Source: Lasioglossum baleicum (Eukaryota > Arthropoda > Insecta > Hymenoptera > Halictidae). From it: a stretch of 64,000 nt of DNA. The DNA lies in assembly GCF_051020765.1 (NCBI RefSeq), contig NC_134941.1, positions 5,084,001 to 5,148,000 on the forward strand, written 5' to 3'. Made by a program: the position numbers and the translations under genes. Shown one piece after another: positions 38,217 to 49,928 of the stretch. Under the pieces are notes generated by a model, which saw only the letters and a program-made list of their open reading frames with translations, was not told the origin of the DNA and searched no databases. How positions within the stretch are numbered: position 1 is the first letter of the stretch; every line of letters starts with the position of its first letter.

Positions 38217-38409
38217 TAGTGGCGCACCCGGGGGGGGGGGCAGAGGCCCAAGTCCCCCCAAGAAAAAAAATGTTTAGCTTCCAAAATTAAAATCGCGCAA
38301 TAGCCCTTGACAGATATGTTGGCTAAAAAAAAAAAGATCATCACACAAAACCTAGGGCTGGATTCAACTCCCCCCCCCCCCCCAAGATTGCATCCTGGGT
38401 GCGCCACTG
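38217..38409. mobile_element. hAT-type MITE with 8-bp target duplication
   Basis: The termini are inverted: TAGTGGCGCACCC at the left and GGGTGCGCCACTG at the right. The element is bordered by CTCCGCGG (38209-38216) and CTCCCCGG (38410-38417), an 8-bp duplication with one difference. An 8-bp duplication and CAGTGGCG-type ends are typical of hAT elements. Inside are an 11-12-bp G tract near the left end and a 15-bp C tract near the right end, in inverted positions. At about 193 bp it has no transposase. Confidence 0.75.
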
Positions 38410-38417
38410 CTCCCCGG

Positions 38418-39834
38418 TATTGTTAAGAAGGTATTAAGGGACAACACTCCCTTCATTTTCCATCATTTTCTATGATTTTCTGTTCCCATCTTTCAGCTAA
38501 CTTTGTTACGCCGTTCTCGAAAAATATATTAACTTTCTCATTTTGCATTTTGTTCTTATTATTTTTGAAAGAAGTGTAGCATTCTTTTAGAAAATTGTAC
38601 CGCCTCTGTACGATTACAGAGTATACTATATTTTAATTTTATTGTTTGCGATAAAACGTCAAGAACCGCACCCTAAGTAGTCGAGTGCTGCAACAGCCGG
38701 GTCAAAGCGACCTAATTCCGGCGAGCAAGGGTTAAATATGAAGAGTACTTCCTATAAAATGGCCGCACCGTAGGGTCAGTTTCCTAATCGGAGATTTGAG
38801 GCTTCCACGAGCCGGCATCACGCGGTTCCCACAGTTAAGGATTTCGTGTGTAAACCTGTCCTTTTATCAGGTTGCCAATTAAAATCTCTGGTGGGTGACC
38901 ATTGATCCGGAACGTGAACAGGGTCCGCTTTAACAGTGAAACGCCATGCAACATACAACAGTATCGGTGTGTTATTCAATACCCTCGTGAAGTTGCACTG
39001 CTAGTGGACCGTTAGCATAATTTTTTGAAGGGACACGCTTACGATGGGAAACCTCATACAAAGCGATAATGTTGCGAATATTTAAATATTACGAAAACAG
39101 AGCACAATTTACGGACTTAATCTTTATGTTCCAAATAGTATGATTGTTGGTAAAATTATTAATAAATTAAAAATGCTACACAAGAGAAGGAGGAATATAT
39201 TGAACAGCCATTCTTTAGATCTTATCTCATTAGATTTTTATCTGTCAGGTTCAAATTATAAAATATTTTGTAGGAGTTTACAAAAACCTACAATTGACTA
39301 AGATATACGATACAACAAATTCACTAATTTTTATAAAATTTTGGTAAAATAACTTTAAAAATGATAACTCTTTGATTTCTTTTTCGGTCATTGAGTAGAT
39401 CTTTTATTACATATTCTGTACTCAACCAATTACAATCGGCTTTCACGTCCACCATAGATTGTCATCTAGCCTCGTCGCTTTGAATATTTTTTTGGGACAG
39501 CAAAATCTATAGATTTTCACGAATTTTCAGTTGCGAGTTTCCCAATCCGAACTCTTTCAATGGCATTCGATACAATCTTCGTACATCGAAAAACGTAACA
39601 GGAAAACAAAACAAAAGAGACAGCCGGTATAATAGAAAACGCGCCATGTATTCCAGTGCTCGTAGCTAGATCAATATTTCAAAATCGACGAAAAGTCAAA
39701 TTCTGGTACAATAAAATGGCAAACTTCCTATACGCACCATAAATAATGTTGTCATCGCTTTTTTCTTCTTCTCATCTCGCGGAAAATACTAATCGTTATT
39801 TAATACCACAGAATTCGCGAAGTTCATTATTTAA
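38418..39834. other. Gene-free stretch
   Basis: No open frame of note. A GC-richer segment at about 38,650-39,040 was read on both strands and not recognised. Nothing else is supported. Confidence 0.45.
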
Positions 39835-39876
39835 TGGTGGATCTTTATGCTAATAAAAATTCCGTCAATTCTAAGA
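39835..39876 (+). repeat. Short dispersed repeat, degenerate copy
   Basis: It reads GTGGATCTTTATGCTAATAA then AAATTCCGTCAATTC, matching the GGATCTTTATGCAAAATAAA core with an altered middle. Confidence 0.45.
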
Positions 39877-39879
39877 AAC

Positions 39880-42800
39880 AGAAATTAAAATAAATATTTT
39901 CTTTGAATGATTTTAAAAAGTCGATTAATTCTTATATTATTCCAATGTCTTCGCAGCTTTGTATTACATATATTCATTTCTTTCACAAATATAAAATGTG
40001 CATGAATTTATTTAATCAATTACTGTTTGTTAGAGGACTGTTACGAACTGCATAATTTCCAAGAATCTATGCCCTCTCCTAGCAAAATATCGCTGGTGGT
40101 TTATAGAAAGGCGCGCGTTGCGTTTAATGAAATAGTGTAACTATGAAGTCTGTTAGCGAAACAAACGGTGGCAGCGAACGTGTGAAATAATTTCTGAGGA
40201 AATGGCGGCAGTGTTTAGAGGGTGCGATATGAACGGGTTTCCCAAACGAGTAATTACGCGTTCAAAGGAAATTTACGAGCCACCGGACGCGCTACTCAAA
40301 AAATTAACAAAGCCGGGGGCTGTATTAGCATGTGAAAAGTAAGATGAGAGCTGGGATGTAGACGTAACATTTTCAGCTGGCACGATATTGCTCGTTGTAG
40401 CTCGGACCAGCGGTACATGCGCAACGCTCCACCCTCCACGCTCGAAAATGTACAGCACCGCGTGCTAATTATACTGTAACGAGTAACACGCTGCATCTCT
40501 TGTACGAGTCGATAATACGAGCCCGTTTTGTCTTTGCGCAATTAAAGAGACCACCAGTTTCCGGCTGTTACTCGCAGAGACGCTAAACGTCGTCGCCAAT
40601 GTCGCACGGTACTCCAAAGTTGTCAAAACACGGAGGATGTCAAATTTCCAACTTCGACAAAAGTGATGAAATGTAACCCTTCAAACAACCCCGGCGTCGA
40701 CGTCGATGAGAAGGTGTAAGTGACGAAACGGAACTTTTCTGTAGGATTGATCAAAGATCGCAACTTTCTTTCAGTATCCACGGAGTCGTAAAGTGATTAA
40801 AGTTTCCGTTTGAATTGACTCAAGCGTTCCCGGCAACTACTTTTAATTAAACCAGTAGTAAACGCTCCGGCCGACACCGAGCATGAAAGAATAGTTTTTG
40901 CTGTTGCAGATTGATCGCATTTAAATTCAGAGAGGACGCGGCAGACGGTGCCCGGCTCCAGATACTCGTCAAGTAAATAGTGATTAAAGGACTTTCGTAG
41001 AATCGTTCTTGCGAACGGTCTGTCACATCGTGGCGAAAAGAGTCGTGGGAGAACTGACCAAAAGCCACATTTCTGACTCGCAAGTAGATCACTGAAATGT
41101 TTTATTAGAACATGTAGATACTTTACGGTGAAAATGACTCTGTTGTCTTGATCAAAATTATAATTATTAAAGATGTTGAATATTTTACTGATTAAGTCCT
41201 TGAGGATGAGTGTCGACATATTGATCACATCAAGACTATAATCTGATTCCTGAGATAGCTATAATTTAATTATGTACGGAAGAAATCAGTACATATTGTT
41301 CATTTTTTGCTGTTATATATATAAAACTTTGATACTCTATACAAATATAAATACATGCACATGTAATTTTTAAAAAACCCAAACAGTAAAAGGACATTTT
41401 ATGTACGACCATGCCGGACATTTATAAAACACATCAATACAAAAAGTAAAGCGATTAGAAAATTGTAGAATACATAATAGTAAAATGAATAATGATACTG
41501 TTATAAATTATAAAATATATTAATATATGTACAATTATTAATTATCAATATTAAATTATAAGTAGATAATTCAATTTCAATAGGAATGCATAAATGAATA
41601 TTCAAAACATGACAGAACATTACATACTACATACATATGAATAACAAATATCTGCAGTTCATGCAACACTGTATCTTCAATGAAAAGTGATAGCAACGTT
41701 GTTGACGTAGAAAAAGATAAACGTCTATATCTAAGTAAACATACATTTTTTTATCACTAGCTAGAAGATTTCCTGAAAGTATAGAAATCATTTCATAAAA
41801 TTCTATTCGAGATTAGATTTTATTCTCAGTAAATATACTATACAATAATTTTCAGAAATTAAATCTATCCAATTATTGTTAACGAATGTACACTGCAATT
41901 TGCTTATAAGTCTTCATTACTTTTCGTATTTGCAACCTAAATCTGCTAACAGCTAATTACTTCAAAACATAAAGAAAAATTACATAGCAGAACTTATGTA
42001 TTTCCTAAATTCTCAGAGTACATTTGTATGCCGCATAATTTTCATTATCGAATTGAAACATTAATCCCATATGGAGCTTGAATACTAAAGCCCTTCCTAC
42101 TTTCGCTGTAACACAAAGCTTCATAGAACAATCCGTTAAATTTATTTCGTCATTTTCAACATGCACAATAATTCGTATTACAAATTATACGGTGTTTCTT
42201 CGGCGCAAACGTAAATTTATATCTGTATGTAATTACTATGCACGCCCAGGTACATGAGATATATCAAGTACACGATTAATAGGACCATTTTACTGTCGCT
42301 AAAAGCACCAATTTGTATCCAGAATTAGAATGCATTTACAAAGGAAACGCATTGCAACGTTATTTACCTCGTACTGCGTTATACAATGTGTCTTGGCATC
42401 ACGTTGTGATATCCTTTTGTAACAGATCGCGGATCGTTCTTATTTGTACGATTTTGATTATCATTTTATGCAGGTGATTTTTTTACATTTTTTAATTACC
42501 TCCAATTGCTCAATCATGTAAGTGGACGAAACTTCCCACTTTGTTTGACAATACTTTTGTTTTTGTTTAGCAATACGTGAATCAGAAAACCTACTTATAA
42601 TAGTTATAATATCATTATTAATCTTTCAATACCAGTTTCAGAATGTCCTACATTTATTTATTTTATTTATTCTCGAAATGTTCTATATTTTACTAAATTA
42701 TCTTTTACAATACTGTATTTATCTTTAATAGTCATCTTTTTAAGTACTCTTTGGGTTTAATTCAACAGTTAAAGACATTTATAACAAGATCGGTGTAATC

Positions 42801-45125
42801 AAATGAATTGTTTATTATCGAAAATATTGCATAAGCTTGTAAAGTACAAATTATACTACCGTATAATTAATCAATGTTACTAACAGTATATAATTTCTAC
42901 AACTGTCATAGATTTTTATTAAAATGTAGTTGTGTACAAAAACGTTTGTATCATCATTTGTCAAATTCTCCATTGAAAGACCACTGAAAACAATGTACTA
43001 GGTGCCCCTAATTATTTCATACAAATTATATCCCTGCGTGTATAACTAATTATATGTATGTTACCGAATGTACTACATGCTAAAACAATAACTCATTCAG
43101 CGAAAGCTTCAACACAAGATGAAGATACGACCGTAGGAAACATGAATAAGTTTGCATAATTTGTTTTATTATCGTACAAAACGCACATAAATAATCAAGA
43201 TTTATCATTCATAATTACGAAACATTGACTCATACTGCAAACATTATTATGGTGCAGCTTCGATAAATTAGAAGATTGCAAATTAAAAAGGAAAGTGGTA
43301 TTACAAATCTGCGGGTAACAAGGTCCCGATGGGGGAACGTGTAAATAATTATATATATTATATTATTTATATTATATTATATAAATTACGATTTTATCGT
43401 CTCGCACGAGAAACATTTAATTTCGCAGTACATAGTCTCATGAGTCGAAAGAACGAGGCCCTTATCACTAACAATGAGTTCCGACAAATCATGCTCTTAT
43501 CAAAAATTCACTAGGAATGTGCGTGTAATTCGGCCTTGTGACTTCAGCATCATATAATCCACACATATATATAATGTATAATAGAGTCTATTGTTACGCG
43601 AGCACCTTAATATCCAAACATTCTTATCTGATGTTCTATTATCAGAGCAGTATACTAGCAATAGATAACAGGATTCAATGAATTTTAATTATACATATTT
43701 TAGTATGTGACTCTTATGCAATCACGAATGTTGAATTTATGCAGATAGACGTAAGTAAATATGTATTTGAACGAACTTCTCCTTATTCTATAATACGGAT
43801 ACCAGAGACTTTGCTATATGTATGTATGTATAAATTATTTTTAGTGTGTCAACTTTCATTAGTGTATCAACAGAAGGCGATTCTACATATTTATATTCAA
43901 GCTTAATTTGATATATGAAATACATACATTGATATATGAAATATGTATATGAAATGCACAGTAGTACACTGACCCAATATCATAAACTATATAGCATGAC
44001 GGATTTTCTTATTAGAAAATAATTTAAATCGCAAGGTCGTTGTTTCTAGATAATAGTAAGGTAAATCTTTTATTCCTGCTCCATTTGTATACTTCGTTAT
44101 CATGTTACCGATTTAAGCAACGTATTACTTCACAATTCATATCGAGAGATAAATGTGTGATTAGGCTTTAGAAAACTGTATACAATAATTGTAGGTTATC
44201 CTTATTCAAAAATATAATGTATAATCTTAATTTTCATTTTACACTGCAACTTGCACATTGCAGTTAAATAATACAATTTTCAAACATCAAAATTATTTAG
44301 ATCTACAATAAATATTTCTCGAATTAAGTTTAATTTAAAACCTCTCTCTCACTCTCTTTCTCTCTCTTTGAAATGATATTTCGATGTAGTAATATCAATT
44401 TTCTTTTATTATACTTTTTTCATTCCTATTGTTATAACTCTGTATTGCACGAGTGTTGTAGACTTTCATAGCACATTCATAACTCGAGAATTCCCCCTTG
44501 ATCGACACGAGTGTTTTCTATGGTACCATGAGATCGTATGAATAAAAAACATATCGAAGTCCTATTCCAGAAAAGGGAAAACTACGATACAGCATTCTTT
44601 TATTCATCGTTCCCGCTTCATGCAAAGCACAATGCGACCTCGCATATATTAAAAAATGTATAGTAAAAACGTACTCTCGTTGCTTGTAATCACGGAAACA
44701 AATATTATAAATAACGAATGAAATCATTGAAATTTCCGATTTTAGTTCGTAGAGATTTATCGATTTATTCGATTCGATATCCGGTTATTTTAAACATTGA
44801 ATTGATGCGTTTATAATTTTCCGTATCATTAATAATTTTTACCGGAAAATTTAATGAATTGCGTAGCAGTCGCGCGTGTATGCAAATGCCGTCGCGCAAT
44901 ATACATTATTGAGTACGGTAATAGAATTTGTGAACGATTTCATGTATTGTGTGATAAGCGAGCGACTTTCAATATTATGTACATACAATGAAGCGATAAG
45001 ATCGTGTTGCTTGCACGCTGCATGTATTTTTCGATTCACAATGTATGCTATACATTCTACAACGCTATTATGTATCAGCCGATTTTAAATATGTATTTTT
45101 TAAATATGCCGATACAGAAGAGAAA
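39880..45125. other. Gene-free stretch, very AT-rich from 41,200
   Basis: The first part (40,070-41,090) is CpG-richer with frames on the minus strand (40273-40541, 40797-41228). These show no recognised domain. From 41,200 to 45,100 the DNA is extremely AT-rich and nearly frame-free, with ATAT-rich runs (about 43,345-43,385) and a CT-rich run at 44,341-44,370. No gene is supported. Confidence 0.45.
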
Positions 45126-45811
45126 TATACAGTTACTCGAATTAATATTCGGACGTTCTAAAAAAGACGATAACTTTTTTAATATCATACTATACGATTT
45201 GAACTTTTTTGGAAAGCTAGAGCAATTAGTTTACTACAGGATGTGAAAAGAAATTTTTTTTTAAATTGCAATTGATCGGAATTGTAGAAATAATACTAAA
45301 AGTGGCATTTTACAACTTTTTTATGTGGGCCTATATTGAAAATTAAAAAAATATGTTTTCTAGATCTGTGTGAATTAAACATATTCTGAAAATTTCGTCA
45401 AAATCGGTCGACGTTGCAATGAGCTACAAACGTTCAAAGATGGTAAAAATTGCAGATTTTCACGATTTTCGACCTATATCTAAGAATTCTTACATCTTTC
45501 AATGCCTGTCGTTTTTTCGTGCATCAACCGATTTCGATGAACCTTTCACAATGCAAACATATAATTGACGCAGACCTACAAAACGTACTTTTTAAATTTT
45601 CAATATAGGCCCACATAAAAAAGTTGTAAAATGCAACTTTTAGTATTTTTTCTACAATTCCAATGAATTGCAATTTTTAAAAAATTTATTTTCACATCCC
45701 GTAGTAAACTAATTGCTCTAGCTTCCCAAAAAGTTCAAACCGTATAGTACAATATTAAAAAAGTTATCGTCTTTTTTAGAGTGTCCGAATATTAATTCGA
45801 GTAACTGTATA
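45126..45811. mobile_element. Large foldback element, 686 bp
   Basis: The whole element is an inverted repeat. Outer ends TATACAGTTACTCGAATTAA and its exact inverse at 45,792-45,811 are perfect, and the arms stay alignable almost to the centre (near 45,468). The outer 230 bp of each arm are best preserved (left to about 45,359, right from about 45,580). A separate half copy lies at 20151-20352, which shows the unit is dispersed and mobile or was so. There is no coding capacity. The frame at 45004-45246 is a by-product. Confidence 0.85.
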
Positions 45812-46619
45812 ATGGAGCGTTGCTTAATAAAATGAGTAATCCCAATAATGTACGAATGGTGCAGTAAATAATAATTATAAAAATAATACTACATGCTATT
45901 TCAATTATGCATACTAGATAATTATACTTTTTATTACCGGATATTGATCTTTTTTCTTTCACAAACTCATGAATTATTCTTACTCGTGTACATAGTAAAA
46001 ACATTCTATGTACGTATGACGTAGGCTGTTTAATATCGACATAATGAATCTTTCATTAATTTTTTCGTTAGTCGGGAATATTACATAAAGATAATGCATG
46101 TCCTTTAGCATGCAAATAAAAATTGTACTTACTAAGAACAGACATTGGGTCTTTCATAAAATTGAAAATACTACAAATACAATGTTGGTAAAAAATCCTT
46201 AGTAGTTGAATGATCCACATAAAAAACGAAGATAAAATTCCAGAGACCAAAATGAAGAAGTGAAATTTAAAACAAAAGGATGATTAAATGAATTCAAGAA
46301 TATCAGCGTCCTTGATTTATTAAAATTGTTAAATGAAATAGAATGAAGCACATACTTTTCACAGAGCATGATAAATCCGTATACTATATATTACTATAGA
46401 AAGTAGAGAATTATGATTGAAATGTGTTCCTACAGTGTCATACAAATTTCTCAAGGATTCTACAATCCCTAATCTTTTAATTAAAAAGAAGTCTACGATA
46501 TCTAATCTTATCGTGAAATCATTTAAAAAATCCTACGCATTTCGCAATTATACGAAGTACAATAGTAATTGGAAACCACTCGAAAGTCACTTGAATACAG
46601 TTCCATATTATCGAGACGA
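45812..46619. other. Gene-free AT-rich stretch
   Basis: Only short frames are present. A weak relative of the dispersed repeat lies at 46,105-46,135. The longest + frame of the window (46417-47004) starts here in AT-rich DNA and runs into the CpG-rich island. The change in composition within one frame argues against it being a protein. Confidence 0.45.
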
Positions 46620-46827
46620 AACGCTCGTTATCTCAGTTTTCAGCGCGTATTCGTGGAAGCCCCGAAACACCGATTCAACGAATATTAGGGAGCAAAGTAT
46701 CGCAGCTTGCGAAAGTGTATCGCTCGCGACTAACAGACGATGCAATTTTATCACATTGCGCTGCATATCGCTCGGGTATCAGACACGTTGCGTGTACGTG
46801 CGAATCTCGCGGTATCTAGATGCATTG

Positions 46828-46866
46828 TTATCAGTGGGTGCGGCGTCCGATCTGAACGTGGTTGAA
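46828..46866 (+). promoter_or_regulatory. Candidate core promoter (initiator plus downstream element)
   Basis: TCAGTG at 46831-46836 matches the arthropod initiator with A at 46833 as +1. GGTTGA occupies +28 to +33, the exact spacing of the downstream promoter element; its first five bases fit the R-G-W-Y-V pattern. It sits within a CpG-rich island (46,650-47,240). No TATA box is needed for this class. The match is by eye and such motifs also arise by chance. Confidence 0.35.
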
Positions 46867-47124
46867 GTCGATCGCAGCCGACGAGAGGGCCTCCGTCGAA
46901 AAGTGAAAGAGAAGAGGGACACCGCGATCGAAAAGAGAATCGAACAAAAGCAGATCGAGGGATCAAGCGGGAAGGAGATGAAGATAGTGCGAGGCGATCG
47001 GTAGAGGATCGGACACGAAGGAAAAACAACAGACCGACGAATATCTCGAAGGCGTCAGTCATTTATCCGCGTGGCACGGCATCCACGAAAGTGCGAGTGC
47101 AAAACGGAATCTTCAACGCCGTGA
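46833..47124 (+). other. Candidate non-coding first exon of an unknown gene
   Basis: From the predicted initiator the sequence is CpG- and purine-rich and holds only one short upstream frame (ATG at 46978, eight codons). It runs into GTGAGTGAGT at 47,121-47,130, which offers a splice donor at 47,121 or 47,125. This layout suits a 5' untranslated exon of a + strand gene with a long first intron. It could be an alternative upstream promoter of exuperantia about 5 kb downstream, or of another gene; the sequence does not decide. Confidence 0.3.
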
Positions 47125-47241
47125 GTGAGTGACCATTTTCGTTCTGCGATACGTCGACTTCGCGACATTTTTGGTTTTAACGCTGATGATCTGGCTCCTC
47201 GAACGTTATCTCTGAGACGATCCTAGAGAAATCCTACTGTT

Positions 47242-49543
47242 GCGTGTTTATCGTAAGTCTTTCCTGGCTGTACACACCTCCCATTCCGAAATTTTCTATT
47301 TACTTCTGTAATGATGTGGTTCTACATGATTTGTAGAAATTGTTACTCAAGCCGTTCACAGGCCTCATTGGTTAGCCACCTTTCCAGTTCTCTAACATTT
47401 TACTGCCGAAGCACTTCGTTCTTGTTCAACATTTTACATCTCGAATAAGCTTTTTTAATAATTAGGCTCAACACCGCCGGCAAAAATTAAAAGAATTTTT
47501 ACTTTATCAATTTCCTCTAGCTTTCACTTTGTGGAGTTAAATATTTTGTAGAAGGATCGTACCAAGTCGAATTATCTGACATTGATTTGTAAAGAAGTTG
47601 CAGGAAAATTTACAAATTTGTATTATTTAATCGTGAAAATTTAGATAAGGATATTCATAATCTTGAGAAATCAATAGCCTTGCAAACCAACAAGCTCACA
47701 AAAATCGGTAAATTTTAATTTTAAGTTTATCTTTGGTAAATTTTAATGTTTACAAATATGTATGGTTATTCATTTTTGTCCCCGCTTGAAATAGAAAATG
47801 CTCTACCAAAGACTAAAGACATCAAAAACGGTCGGTTTGATTATGTTTATCGCAGTTAGCGAATATTCAATTCTACTAATTATTTTCCTACACTCGCGGG
47901 CCTTTCTTCTTCATAATTAAACACTTAACCGTTAATGAAGAGCGAACAAAACAACTGTAAAACACTAAATTTATTACACTTCAGTCTTTTCAGATGCGTT
48001 TGTATCGATAGAATTTCTTTGCGTCAATATTGCCTATCAGAATACAGATATGAGACCGTCAGACACGTGCGGTGCGCAAATAGCAAAACCAATCCGAAAT
48101 ATTAACCAACCGGCAGTAGATTTTAATGTAAGATACGGATTTCTTAATGCGTAAATTCTTGAATAGTAATTCCCGTTTAAATTAACTATTTAAATTTACT
48201 TTCAATTAAATTTAAATTAACCAAGTTAAAATTACTATTTAAGCGAAGATTTTTAAATATATTTTGGATATAACGGAGTCATTAAAAATCCTATTAATTG
48301 TCTTCTTCCAAAAGAAGTAGTGACATAATTATCATTAGGTATATATTAATATCATATATTAGCATTAGAATAATTTTGAATGTTAATAGATTTGTGTGAG
48401 ATGAAAATTTGTAATCGAAGGTTTTGGAAAATTGCATTAATTCTAACAGAAAACAATGAATGCTGTATGAGTATGTAGTACTTACACGTCTTTTGAAGCA
48501 TGAAGGCATTTCAGAATTTATGAATGAGAATGTTTTTCAATGAAGTAAATTCTTCAAAGTTGCACTTCATCTTCGTGCAGCAACAGCCATGAAAATATCT
48601 ACGAATAAATGAATAGCGTTATTGAGTATACATACATGCAACAAAGTGTATTAACTTAATAACTGTAATTACGGTTCTATATGTATACGGAAATGTGCAT
48701 GCTAATAAGCGTTTCCTTCTGCAAAGCAGAATAAAAATAATTGATTATGCTGTACGGCCGAGTGCACAGTTTATTTTTCAATTTTCTTGTGTAAAACGGT
48801 ACGAGGATTCGATAAATTTGAAACTACTGGCGCGGCAGGAATGCCGTCTAAATGGAAAGACAAAAAAGAGTTATGACGAACGTATGACCCAGTTGAAACA
48901 ATTTATCAGTACTACAAAGCGTGTGCCGCGTCCTAAAAAAGGATAAATAACAGATAACGGGAGATAAGCGGCGGGCCAATTTATCACTACCGTCAACAAT
49001 TTTGCAAAGTGCAACGTGCAAATGGAACTTTGTGCAGATACGATAGGACAGCCTTCCAAATAATACCTAACAAGAGTATGTAAAGAGAGTTCTGAGCCTT
49101 TACAGTGCCCATTACATTATAGAATTGAAATGTGTTGCATAGAAAGTAAATATTCTTCATTCTACAAAGTAAGAGCTCACCTCAATCATACAGATACGGT
49201 AAACTTTTAAAAATGTGTACCAACAACAATTAGTCATTTAAAAATTGTGTTGAAACCCACATGAATAACTTGCACAACCTAGCTCCAGCACTTTAAATAT
49301 GCGTGTTACTGAAACTAGAAAAAAATGTTAAACGAAACCATTATTACTTATTAGTATACTGTGGATATTTATGCATTTATGACAAAAATACACACAACAA
49401 ATATAAAACTGTGAAAACATTCATGAATTGAAGAATGTTCTTAGACTTGAGTGAAACTACAGAAAAGCTATTTCCTCTCCGATATCGATGATTTTTGAAT
49501 ATGTTGTAAAAATCAACATTTTGAACAACTTTTTCCGAGATAT
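47242..49543. other. Gene-free stretch
   Basis: This is AT-rich with no supportable exon. A degenerate relative of the dispersed repeat lies at about 49,361-49,430. The frame at 48695-48946 (+) was read and not recognised. Confidence 0.45.
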
Positions 49544-49928
49544 TCGTGAAAACCTGCCGGTACCAACCGGTACTTACTTGCTCCTATGGTTGTGCGTGTG
49601 TGGTAGCGTACGCGTCAGTATTGGTAGCCCGCCACCGGCCGTTATCTTCTGTTTATAAACAAGGCTCGTGCGAGCTTGAAGGTTCCGTGCACAACTGCGT
49701 ATGCGAGGCGGCAAGAAATCCGCTTTTCGCATGGCCTCGCTACGACTTCACTGATTTAAAGTTGGTTGAGGTTATGAGAATTTCTTGCCGGCTCGTATAA
49801 GCAGTTACATATGCACGGAACCTTTACCTAAACAGAAGATAAGTGCCCACTAATACTAACGTGTACGTTACCACAGACGCACAAGCATACACAGAATTCA
49901 TTGTGGTAGTACCGACAATTTTTCGCAA
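49544..49928. mobile_element. Foldback element, about 385 bp
   Basis: The left arm (about 49544-49723) and right arm (about 49776-49928) are inverted copies around a loop of about 52 nt. Paired blocks include TTATCTTCTGTTTA, AAGGTTCCGTGCA, GGCAAGAAAT, TGTGGTARCGTAC and a TGTGCGT block near the outer end. The arms carry more differences and indels than those of 45126-45811, so this is older. No terminal target duplication is obvious. The overlapping frame 49546-49800 is explained by the repeat and is not a gene. Confidence 0.75.

Noticed and set aside
46417..47004. Longest open frame of the window, + strand, 195 codons
   Set aside because: It spans a sharp change from AT-rich to CpG-rich DNA and shows no domain. 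The second half fits a 5' untranslated exon better.
49546..49800. 84-codon frame on + strand
   Set aside because: It lies entirely within a foldback element and is explained by the inverted repeat.
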